Source: an uncultured bacterium
Lineage (GTDB): Bacteria > Verrucomicrobiota > Kiritimatiellia > RFP12 > UBA1067
Direction: 5' to 3'
Length of the DNA stretch: 33,259 nt
Assembly: GCA_902799955.1 (NCBI GenBank)
Contig: CADCCQ010000028.1
Coordinates: forward strand, 1 to 33,259
Shown here: positions 23,085 to 30,473 of the stretch, one piece after another
How positions within the stretch are numbered: position 1 is the stretch's first letter
Layout: each line of letters opens with the position of its first letter
Position numbers and translations under genes: made by a program
The notes under the pieces: model-generated
The model's input: only the letters and a program-made list of their open reading frames with translations
What the model was told of the DNA's origin: nothing
The model's database searches: none

Positions 23085-26000
23085 ATGAAACAGCTGGAAG
23101 CGAAGGTCAGGATGGCGGCGATTGCCGCGCTCGCGCTCGTCGCGGCGCAGGCCGTGGCGGCGGACGCGGTGAAGAGCCTCGCTGGCGAGTGGCGCGTCTC
23201 TGGAGAGGGGATTGAAGGCGTAGTGCGCCTTCCCGGCACGCTCGCCGACGCGAAGCTCGGGCGGCATAAGACCGCCGCAGACTGGGAAGCAGACACCAAC
23301 CGCGCGTCGAAGGGCGCGCTCACCCGCGAGTGGCAGTACCGCGGCAAGGCCGTCTACGAACGCGAGATAGAGCTGACGGAGGAAGAGGCGCGGCATCCGC
23401 TCGAGCTGGTGATGGAACGAGTGATGCTTTACTCCGAACTTGCCATCGACGGCGAGACGGTCGGCTCGTGCGATTCGCTTGCGACTGAGCACGTCTACCC
23501 GATTCCGCAGCGGCTGACGAAACCTGGGCGGCACACGATACGCCTCACGCTCGACAACTCCAACCGCTACAATTTCTCCGAATGGGCGCACAGCTACGGC
23601 CCGGTTATGCAGAGCGTCTGGCACGGCGTCGTGGGCGAGTTCGCGCTGCGGCGGCAGAGCCCGCTGAGGAAGGCGCGCGTTTTCGCCTCGTGGCCCGCGA
23701 ACGGGCGGTTGATGGTGGAAGTGCCAGAGGAGGTGGAGCTTAAGGAGGGGAGCGTGCGCCTGACGCGATGGACAACAAGCGTACGACAACAAGGTTGCAG
23801 TGCGGCCGAGGGGCAATGCTGCAAGGTGGTTGGGCAACAAGGCAGTAGGACGACCAAACAACAAGGAATCAGTGCGGCCGAGGGGCAATGCTGCAAGGCG
23901 GCTGAACAACAAGACAGTAAGGCAACTAGACAACAAGGAATCAAGGCGGCTGAGGGGCGGTGCTGCAAGGTGGTTGGGCAACAAGGCAGTAGGATGACCA
24001 AACAACAAGGAATCAGTGCGGCCGAGGGGCGGTGCTGCAAGGTGGGTTGCGAGGCGGCAAGCGCCCTGAAGCCGCCTCTGCCGAGCTCGCAGGCAAGTTC
24101 GTGCCAGTTGATGCGCGCGAGGGCCGCGCAACGGCAAGAGACTTGTTGTTGTCCGCTTGTTGTTGTCTCCAGGCGGCCATCCCCGTACCGCAAGGGGTTC
24201 AAGCTCGTAGAACTGAAACTCGGCCGCGAGCCTGAGGCGTGGTCGGAGCATCATCCCAGCCTCTACACGCTTACTCTGCGCGACGAGGCGAATGACTTCA
24301 CTCATTCGATTCGCTTCGGCTTCCGCAGCGTCTCCGCCCACGACCACGCGATATGGATCAACGGCTACAGGTGGTTCATGCGCGGCAATCTCGACTGCTG
24401 CCACTTTCCGCTCACGGGCGCGCCCGACACGACCAAGGCGTGGTGGCTAGATACGTTCCGGAAGCTGCGTGACGAAGACGGCATCAACACGATCCGGTTC
24501 CACTCGTGGACGCCCCCGAAGGCCGCGTTCGACGCGGCGGACGAGCTCGGGATGTTCTGCGTTGTCGAGGCCGGAATCTGGACGGACCGCTGGCACAAGA
24601 CCGCCGACAAGATGGGCTTTGGCAAGCCCGTCGACGGATTCGTGCAGCGCGAACTGCGCACAATACTCGAGATGCGCGGCAATTCGCCGTCGTTCATTTC
24701 GCTAGGCATCGGCAACGAGCTGGGCGGCAACGACTTCAAGGTGATGGGCAAGTGGATGAGCGACTGCAGGGCGTTCGACCCGCGGCGGCTGTACCTCGCC
24801 TCGACGGCCCGCGATCTATCGTCCGGCGACGACTACGCGACAACCCACCGCCATCCCGAAGTCGGCATGGTTCGCGCGCGGTTCAGGCCGTCGACTGACT
24901 GGGACTACGAGGATGTCTACGGGCGCACCAGCCACCCGACGGTGGCGCACGAGATCGGGCAGTGGCCCATCTACGTGGACTGGAAGCACGAGCTCGCGAA
25001 ATACACGGGCGTGCTGCGTCCGTACAACCTCGAGCACTACCGCGACGTGGCGGTGAAGTCGGGGACCGAGCGCCTCTGGCCGCGCTTCTGCGAGGTGTCC
25101 GCGAAGCTCAACCGCCTCATGTACAAGGACGAGGTGGAGAGCTTCATGCGCACGCCGTCATGCGCCGGGCTTCAGCTCCTGAGCGTACAGGACTTCACGG
25201 GGCAGTTCGAGGCGATGATCGGCTGGCGGGACAGCTTCTACGACCTGAAGCCGGCAGTGGAGGGGATGGCGCCGTTCAGGGACATCTTCAACGAACTTCC
25301 CCACCTGGCGCGTTTCGAGAAGTATACCTGGCAAGTCGGCGAGACGTACAAGGCGAAACTCGTCGTCCGTAACCTGACGGAGAAGCCGATTCTGGAAGGC
25401 ACGGAGTTCAGGTATGCGATACTGGCGGGGCGGTCGCAGACGGGACAACAAGCGTACAACAACAATATGAATGGCGTACTTCGCCTTTCCAAGACCATCA
25501 ACCCCGGCGAGGTCGGCGTCGTCGGCGAGGCGGCCCTGCCGCTCACGGAGGAGATGGCCGGGCGGAAGTTCACGCTGATTTTCGGCAAGAACTCCTGGCC
25601 GTTCTGGGTGTTCGGCAGGGAAGGGGGAATTGTCCATGTAGAACGTGAAGGATGTGCAGGGGTGGGGGCTCGCATCCCGCGTGACGGAACAATCCTCGAG
25701 ACCAGCTCCTTCGACGACGCGATCGCCACGCTCGCGAAGGGCGGGAGGGTGCTGTACACGGGGGCGAGCGCAAAGAGCGCGAAGTCGCACTTCAAGCCTG
25801 TCTACTGGTCCACGGGGCACTTCAGGAGCGCGAACGCCGAACTCTCCACGCTGGGCTACTATGTTCGCGCCGGCCATCCCGCGCTTCGCGGATTCCCGAC
25901 GGAGGACTGGGCAGACTGGCAGTGGTACAACCTCGTGGAGGGCGGCGTGAAGCACGGCATCGCCGATCTGCCGCAGGGCATTGATCCGATCGTCATGCCG

Positions 26001-26699
26001 GTCCCTGACCTCCACTACTCGACGCCGATGGGGATGCTCTTCGAGCTGAAGGTCGGAGAAGGGCGCCTCATGGTTTGCGGCTTGAACCTTTCCGACAAGG
26101 CGCTGCCGGAAGTCGGCGCGATTCGCAAGGGCATCCTTTTGTACATGGAGTCGAAGGAGTTCAACCCGGCGGCCGCGATTGACATGGAAAAGTTCAAGGA
26201 GGCGTTCGCGCCGCAGGCGTCGGCGTCGAAGCTGCGTCCGGCGCAGTTCCGCGACGCGCCCGTCTACATCGCGGCGGCGGTGGAGCTGGACGCGGCGGAA
26301 CGAAGCGTCGACTGGAAGAAGGCGCTCGACTTCGCGGAGATGAAGCAGGGCGGCTACAACGTCTCCGGGAAGGGGCGCTGGGGCTCGTGGCGCGACAGCA
26401 CGGGATCGTTCTGGCACGGGCAGGGGCTCGTCGTGACGCTGACGGACGTGAAGCCAGTAAGCGGGACGCTCTGGGTGCGCTTCCGCGACCCGAACCGCAA
26501 CAACCGCTCCGGGCGCGGCACCTGCGAGGGGCGTCCGTTCACGGTCCCCAAGCACCAGTCCGCGAAGGACGGCATCTGGTGGGCGAAGCTGCCTGTGATG
26601 CGCGAGGACTTCCTCGACGGGAAGATCGAGCTGAAGTGCGAGGCGATCACCGGGCCGAACCTGATGATCGACCGTGTGGTGCTGATGGAGGACAAGTGA
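23085..26699 (+). CDS. Secreted GH2-family glycoside hydrolase with a repeat-derived insertion
   Basis: 1204 residues. A signal peptide (hydrophobic residues 9-26, ending AVAA) is followed by the GH2 sugar-binding domain (LAGEWRVSGEG, REIELTEEEA), an Ig-like domain, and the catalytic barrel. GIGNELGG supplies the acid/base Glu545 and VAHEIGQW the nucleophile Glu623, 78 residues apart as in other GH2 enzymes. The substrate (beta-galactoside, glucuronide or mannoside) cannot be read. Residues about 230-361 are a low-complexity Gln/Cys-rich insertion in the Ig-like domain, between VRLTRW and KGFKLVELKLG, made by the repeat at 23771-24167. Two smaller repeat fragments occur near residues 787-794 and 850-856. 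AAAGGAGG gives a strong start. It interrupts a run of housekeeping genes. Confidence 0.88.
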   Translation: MKQLEAKVRMAAIAALALVAAQAVAADAVKSLAGEWRVSGEGIEGVVRLPGTLADAKLGRHKTAADWEADTNRASKGALTREWQYRGKAVYEREIELTEEEARHPLELVMERVMLYSELAIDGETVGSCDSLATEHVYPIPQRLTKPGRHTIRLTLDNSNRYNFSEWAHSYGPVMQSVWHGVVGEFALRRQSPLRKARVFASWPANGRLMVEVPEEVELKEGSVRLTRWTTSVRQQGCSAAEGQCCKVVGQQGSRTTKQQGISAAEGQCCKAAEQQDSKATRQQGIKAAEGRCCKVVGQQGSRMTKQQGISAAEGRCCKVGCEAASALKPPLPSSQASSCQLMRARAAQRQETCCCPLVVVSRRPSPYRKGFKLVELKLGREPEAWSEHHPSLYTLTLRDEANDFTHSIRFGFRSVSAHDHAIWINGYRWFMRGNLDCCHFPLTGAPDTTKAWWLDTFRKLRDEDGINTIRFHSWTPPKAAFDAADELGMFCVVEAGIWTDRWHKTADKMGFGKPVDGFVQRELRTILEMRGNSPSFISLGIGNELGGNDFKVMGKWMSDCRAFDPRRLYLASTARDLSSGDDYATTHRHPEVGMVRARFRPSTDWDYEDVYGRTSHPTVAHEIGQWPIYVDWKHELAKYTGVLRPYNLEHYRDVAVKSGTERLWPRFCEVSAKLNRLMYKDEVESFMRTPSCAGLQLLSVQDFTGQFEAMIGWRDSFYDLKPAVEGMAPFRDIFNELPHLARFEKYTWQVGETYKAKLVVRNLTEKPILEGTEFRYAILAGRSQTGQQAYNNNMNGVLRLSKTINPGEVGVVGEAALPLTEEMAGRKFTLIFGKNSWPFWVFGREGGIVHVEREGCAGVGARIPRDGTILETSSFDDAIATLAKGGRVLYTGASAKSAKSHFKPVYWSTGHFRSANAELSTLGYYVRAGHPALRGFPTEDWADWQWYNLVEGGVKHGIADLPQGIDPIVMPVPDLHYSTPMGMLFELKVGEGRLMVCGLNLSDKALPEVGAIRKGILLYMESKEFNPAAAIDMEKFKEAFAPQASASKLRPAQFRDAPVYIAAAVELDAAERSVDWKKALDFAEMKQGGYNVSGKGRWGSWRDSTGSFWHGQGLVVTLTDVKPVSGTLWVRFRDPNRNNRSGRGTCEGRPFTVPKHQSAKDGIWWAKLPVMREDFLDGKIELKCEAITGPNLMIDRVVLMEDK
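23771..24167 (+). repeat. CAACAAG-family composite element inside the GH2 gene
   Basis: The left edge has GACAACAAGCGTACG and ACAACAAG; the right edge (24142-24167) has CTTGTTGTTGTC and CGCTTGTTGTTGTC, the reverse complement of the left edge. In between lie eleven 24-nt units and a GC-rich stretch. The whole element of 397 nt is in frame. The left edge is identical over 23 bases to the gltB insertion at 14853-14875. Confidence 0.8.
23787..24050 (+). repeat. Eleven tandem 24-nt units (72-nt higher-order period)
   Basis: 264 nt divide exactly into eleven 24-nt units, each encoding eight residues. Three unit types alternate in order: a (QQGISAAE-like), b (GRCCKVVG-like) and c (QQGSRMTK-like), giving a 72-nt period. 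The order is a-b-c three times, then a-b. The underlying words are 8 nt long (CAACAAGG, AATCAGTG, CGGCCGAG). The units differ at scattered positions, so the array is not a fresh duplication. Confidence 0.85.
25444..25465 (+). repeat. Third CAACAAG-family fragment
   Basis: GACAACAAGCGTACAACAAC resembles the left edge of the elements at 14853 and 23771. It is read in frame as GQQAYNNN in the GH2 protein. Confidence 0.65.
25634..25650 (+). repeat. CATGTAGAA-family fragment in the GH2 gene
   Basis: CCATGTAGAACGTGAAG matches the left end of the 9-mer elements at 13851 and 16748. The phase (CAT GTA GAA, giving HVERE) is the same as in gltB. No right arm is seen. Confidence 0.5.
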
Positions 26700-26706
26700 G
26701 GCGGCC

Positions 26707-27261
26707 ATGCTGATTCCGCTGTTCATAGAGCTTGAGGGGCGCAGATGCCTGATCGTCGGCGGGGGCGCGGTAGCCGTCCGCAAGGCGCGTTCGCTCGCCG
26801 CCGCCGGGGCGCGCGTCAACGTCGTCGCGCCGGAGGCCGATCCCGCGCTGGCGTCCATCGCCGGGTGCGAAGTCGCGCTGCGCGCGTTTGCCCCTGGCGA
26901 CGTGGACGGCTGCGCGCTGGTCGTCGTCGCGACGGACGACCGCGGGCTGAACCGCCGTGTCGCGGGCGCCTGCCGCGAGAGGGGGATTCCGGTGAACGCG
27001 GTGGACGACCCGGCGAACTGCACCGTGCACTTCCCGGCGGTGTGCCGCAGGGGGCCGATAACCATCGCCGTCTCGAGCGGCGGGACGTGCCCGGTCGCCG
27101 CGAAGATCGCCCGCGACCGCGCGGGGCGCGCGATACCCGACGGCTTCGCCGCCGCCGCGGAGAGGCTCGGCGCGAGGCGCGAGGAGTTGAAGAGGGAATA
27201 CCCCGATCCGGGGGAGAGGATGAGATTCTGCGAGGAGGAACTGAAGGAATGGAACGTTTGA
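26707..27261 (+). CDS. Precorrin-2 dehydrogenase / sirohydrochlorin ferrochelatase-type protein (CysG N-terminal domain)
   Basis: 184 residues, the length of the stand-alone SirC/Met8-like enzymes. The NAD-binding motif IVGGGAVAVRKA is at 16-27. VVVATDD, NAVDDPANCTVHFPA and ITIAVSSGGTCPVAAKIAR are conserved family segments. It oxidises precorrin-2 to sirohydrochlorin on the way to siroheme. No uroporphyrinogen methyltransferase domain is fused. It overlaps hemB by 13 nt and opens the tetrapyrrole block; siroheme would serve assimilatory sulfite or nitrite reductase, neither of which is in view. Confidence 0.9.
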   Translation: MLIPLFIELEGRRCLIVGGGAVAVRKARSLAAAGARVNVVAPEADPALASIAGCEVALRAFAPGDVDGCALVVVATDDRGLNRRVAGACRERGIPVNAVDDPANCTVHFPAVCRRGPITIAVSSGGTCPVAAKIARDRAGRAIPDGFAAAAERLGARREELKREYPDPGERMRFCEEELKEWNV

Positions 27262-28220
27262 GGAGACTGAGGGCGACGGACGCGATCCGCGCCATGGTGC
27301 GCGAGAACCACGTCCGCGCCGACGAGCTGATATACCCGCTGTTCGTGATGGAGGGGTCGGGCGAGCCCGTCCCCGTGCCGTCAATGCCGGGCGTCTTCCA
27401 GTACGCCGTGGACGGCGGACTGGACGGCATAGTCGACCGCGTCGCGGAGTCCGGCGTGAAGGCGGTGCTGCTCTTCGGCGTGCCGGCAATGAAGGACGAG
27501 GTGGGCAGCGGCGCGTATGCGGAGGACGGAGTCGTGCCGCGCGCGATCCGCGCGATCAAGGCGCGGCGGCCCGGAATGGCGGTGATAGCCGACGTGTGCC
27601 TCTGCGAATACACGTCGCACGGGCACTGCGGCCTCGTCGAGGGTGGGCGCATCCTGAACGACGAGACGCTTCCGCTGCTCGCGCGCTCGGCGGTATGCTA
27701 TGCGAAGGCCGGGGCGGACGTCGTGGCGCCTAGCGACATGATGGACGGACGCGTCGCGGCGATCCGCGCGGCGCTAGACGCCGAGGGGCTGAAGGACGTC
27801 GCGATCATGTCGTACAGCGCCAAGTTCGCGTCCGCCTACTACGGGCCGTTCCGCGACGCGGCGCACTCCGCGCCGCAGTTCGGCGACCGCCGCACGTACC
27901 AGATGGACCCTGCGAACGGGCGCGAGGCGCTGAGGGAGGTCGCGGCGGACGTGCGCGAGGGGGCGGACATGATAATAGCGAAGCCCGCGATTGCGTACCT
28001 CGACGTATTGAAGTCGATATCGGGGGCGACGGACCTCCCCATCGTCGCGTACAACGTGAGCGGGGAGTACTCGATGGTCAAGGCCGCCGCCGCGAACGGG
28101 TGGATCGACGAGCGCCGCGTCGTGATGGAGAACCTCATAGGCATGAAGCGCGCGGGCGCGAAGATGATAATCACATATCACGCGCTCGACGCCGCGCGGT
28201 GGATAGCGGAGGAGGGCTGA
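27249..28220 (+). CDS. hemB: Porphobilinogen synthase (delta-aminolevulinic acid dehydratase)
   Basis: 323 residues. It condenses two 5-aminolevulinates to porphobilinogen. The active-site lysines are Lys192 (MSYSAKFASAYYGPF) and Lys245 (MIIAKPAIAYLD). DVCLCEYTSHGHCG supplies Cys117, Cys119 and Cys127, so this is the zinc-dependent form. The ATG at 27249 has GGAGGAA upstream and lies inside the end of the previous gene, indicating coupled translation. GTG of hemL follows the stop by four bases. Confidence 0.97.
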   Translation: MERLRRLRATDAIRAMVRENHVRADELIYPLFVMEGSGEPVPVPSMPGVFQYAVDGGLDGIVDRVAESGVKAVLLFGVPAMKDEVGSGAYAEDGVVPRAIRAIKARRPGMAVIADVCLCEYTSHGHCGLVEGGRILNDETLPLLARSAVCYAKAGADVVAPSDMMDGRVAAIRAALDAEGLKDVAIMSYSAKFASAYYGPFRDAAHSAPQFGDRRTYQMDPANGREALREVAADVREGADMIIAKPAIAYLDVLKSISGATDLPIVAYNVSGEYSMVKAAAANGWIDERRVVMENLIGMKRAGAKMIITYHALDAARWIAEEG

Positions 28221-28224
28221 GACA

Positions 28225-29460
28225 GTGGAGGAGAGCCGTTCAAGGGAGCTTTTCGAGCGCGCGAAACGCGTCATGCCCGGCGGGGTGAACAGCCCCGTGC
28301 GGGCGTGCGCGAGGGTTGGGCGCGTGCCGCGATTCATCGTCCGCGCCGCCGGCTCGCGCATCTGGGACGCCGACGGGAACGAGTACATAGACTACGTCTG
28401 CTCGTGGGGCCCGGCGATCCTTGGCCACGCCCATCCCGAGGTCGTCGAGGCGGTCCGCGAGGCGGCGCTGGACGGGCTCACCTACGGCGCGCCGACGGAG
28501 CGAGAGGTCGAGATGGCGGAGCTTGTCCGCGAGCTCGTCCCGTCCATGGAGGTGAGCCGCATGGTGTGTTCCGGCACAGAGGCCGTGATGAGCGCGGTCC
28601 GCGCCGCGCGCGGGTTCACCGGGCGCGACGACGTCGTGAAGTTCGACGGATGCTACCACGGGCATTCCGACGGGATGCTGGTCAGGGCGGGGTCCGGCGC
28701 GCTCACGCAGGCGGAGCCGGACTCCGCAGGCGTCCCGGCGGACTTCGCGCGCCACACGCTCGTCGCGCCGTACAACGACGCCGAGGCGGTGGAGCGGCTG
28801 TTCGCCGCGAATCCCGGGCGCATCGCGGCGGTCATAGTCGAGCCTGTCGCGGCGAACGCGGGCGTGGTCCTGCCGAAGCCGGGCTTCCTCGCCGCGCTCC
28901 GCTCCATCACCGAGCGCAACGGGGCGCTTCTCATATTCGACGAAGTCATCACAGGATTCCGCCTCGCGCTCGGCGGCGCGCAGGGGCTGTTCGCCGTGAA
29001 GCCCGACCTCACGACGCTCGGCAAGATCGTGGGCGGCGGGATGCCGGCGGCGGTCTACGGTGGGCGCGAGGACGTGATGCGCAAGGTCGCGCCGGACGGT
29101 CCGGTCTACCAGGCCGGGACGCTCGCGGGGAATCCGCTCGCCACTGCGGCGGGACTCGCTACGCTCCGCATACTGAAGCGCGACACTGGAATCTACGCGC
29201 GCCTCGCCGAGAAGGGGGCGCGGATCGCGGAGGCGGTCAGGCGCGCGGCGGGCGAAAGGGCCGAGGTCGCGCAGATCGGCTCGTTGCTCGGGATTTCGTT
29301 CGCGGGCGACGCGGAGGCCGTGTACCGCGAATGGTATTCGCATCTCCTCGAAAGGGGAATATACGTCGCGCCGTCGCGCTTCGAGGCGATGTTCGTCTCG
29401 GACGCGCATGGCGAGGAGGACGTAGAGCGGACGTGCCGCGCAATGGAGGAATTCTTCTGA
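28225..29460 (+). CDS. hemL: Glutamate-1-semialdehyde 2,1-aminomutase
   Basis: 411 residues, slightly shorter than the usual 425-430. It converts glutamate-1-semialdehyde to 5-aminolevulinate with pyridoxal phosphate. MPGGVNSPVRA is the standard N-terminal motif. CSGTEAVMSAVRAARG, FDGCYHGHSDG, LIFDEVITGFR and the cofactor lysine Lys267 (TTLGKIVGGG) are present. The start is GTG at 28225 with GGAGGAGGG upstream. It acts directly after HemA, whose gene overlaps its stop. Confidence 0.96.
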   Translation: MEESRSRELFERAKRVMPGGVNSPVRACARVGRVPRFIVRAAGSRIWDADGNEYIDYVCSWGPAILGHAHPEVVEAVREAALDGLTYGAPTEREVEMAELVRELVPSMEVSRMVCSGTEAVMSAVRAARGFTGRDDVVKFDGCYHGHSDGMLVRAGSGALTQAEPDSAGVPADFARHTLVAPYNDAEAVERLFAANPGRIAAVIVEPVAANAGVVLPKPGFLAALRSITERNGALLIFDEVITGFRLALGGAQGLFAVKPDLTTLGKIVGGGMPAAVYGGREDVMRKVAPDGPVYQAGTLAGNPLATAAGLATLRILKRDTGIYARLAEKGARIAEAVRRAAGERAEVAQIGSLLGISFAGDAEAVYREWYSHLLERGIYVAPSRFEAMFVSDAHGEEDVERTCRAMEEFF

Positions 29461-30473
29461 ACTTCCACTGCACAGGTGTGAGCCACCGCGACGCGGGGGC
29501 GGACGTGCGCGACGTCGTGGCGTTTTCGCCGGACGCGGCGCTGCGCTTCCGCGAGGCGCTTGCGGCGGAGGGCGTCGCGCAGTCAGCCGTCCTCTCCACG
29601 TGCAACCGCTGCGAGGTGTTCTACTGGGGCGGCGACGACGCGAAGGGAACCGCGGAGCGGCTTTTCGCGGCGGAGTTCCCGTCGGTTGACGTGTCGAAGG
29701 TCATGAAGACGCGCTCTGGCGTGGACGCGCTGACGTACCTTTTCAGGATCGCCGCGGGGCTGGAGTCGATGATCCTCGGGGAGTACCAGATCCTCGGGCA
29801 GGTGAAGGACGCCCACGCGGCCGCGCTGGCGTCCGGCCACGCCGGAAGGGAGCTGGACCGGATACTCCGCGACGCGGTGACGTGCGCGAAGAAGGTGAAG
29901 ACGGAACTGGACATCGGGGCCGTCCCGCCGTCCGTCTGCCGCGCGGGGATGGAGATAGTCGACAAGATGTGCGGCATCGCGGGGAGGAGAGTGTTCGTGA
30001 TCGGGAGCGGGAGGACCGGGACGCTTGCCGCGAAGTTCGCCCGGCGGCGTGGGGCGTCGTCGATCTCGGTCTGCAACAGGAGCCCGGAGAGGGCGCGGCG
30101 CCTCGAGGAGGAGGTTGGCGCCAAGGTCGTCGACTATGCGCTCCGTCACGAGACGGCGGCGGAGAGCGACATCGTGGTCTCCGCCACGGCGTCGCCGCAC
30201 ACGATACTTCATGCGGACCAGCTCCGGCTTGCGCACCCCGTCACGTTCCTTGACCTCGCGTCGCCGCGCGACGTGGACCCGGCGGTGGCGGGGAACCCGC
30301 TCGCGCGGCTCGTCAGCATCGACACGATAGGCGAGCTCGCCGCGGGCGACAGGCTCGAGCGCGAGCGACTTACAGAGCGCGGCATGGAGATCGTGGCGTC
30401 CTCCGTCGACGCGATCCTCCGCTGGCTCCGGTCCGGCACGGGCGAAAGGAGGGACGAGGATGTCCGGCGATGA
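29457..30473 (+). CDS. hemA: Glutamyl-tRNA reductase, apparently started at CTG
   Basis: 338 residues from CTG at 29457. It reduces glutamyl-tRNA to glutamate-1-semialdehyde. STCNRCEVF carries the catalytic Cys49. LESMILGEYQILGQVKDA and the NADPH motif IGSGRTGTLAAKFA follow. No ATG, GTG or TTG is suitably placed: the next GTG (29478) would remove the first strand, NFHCTG. CTG overlaps the hemL stop (CTGA), has GGAGGAA six bases upstream, and puts His10 (GVSH) at the same position as in E. coli HemA. The protein lacks most of the C-terminal dimerisation domain of the 420-residue enzymes; short forms are known in Chlamydia. Confidence 0.93.
   Translation: MNFHCTGVSHRDAGADVRDVVAFSPDAALRFREALAAEGVAQSAVLSTCNRCEVFYWGGDDAKGTAERLFAAEFPSVDVSKVMKTRSGVDALTYLFRIAAGLESMILGEYQILGQVKDAHAAALASGHAGRELDRILRDAVTCAKKVKTELDIGAVPPSVCRAGMEIVDKMCGIAGRRVFVIGSGRTGTLAAKFARRRGASSISVCNRSPERARRLEEEVGAKVVDYALRHETAAESDIVVSATASPHTILHADQLRLAHPVTFLDLASPRDVDPAVAGNPLARLVSIDTIGELAAGDRLERERLTERGMEIVASSVDAILRWLRSGTGERRDEDVRR

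Noticed and set aside
23787..24050. Tandem repeats suggestive of a CRISPR array
   Set aside because: Units are contiguous 24-nt blocks with no unique spacers, the region is an open frame inside a GH2 gene, and no cas genes are present.
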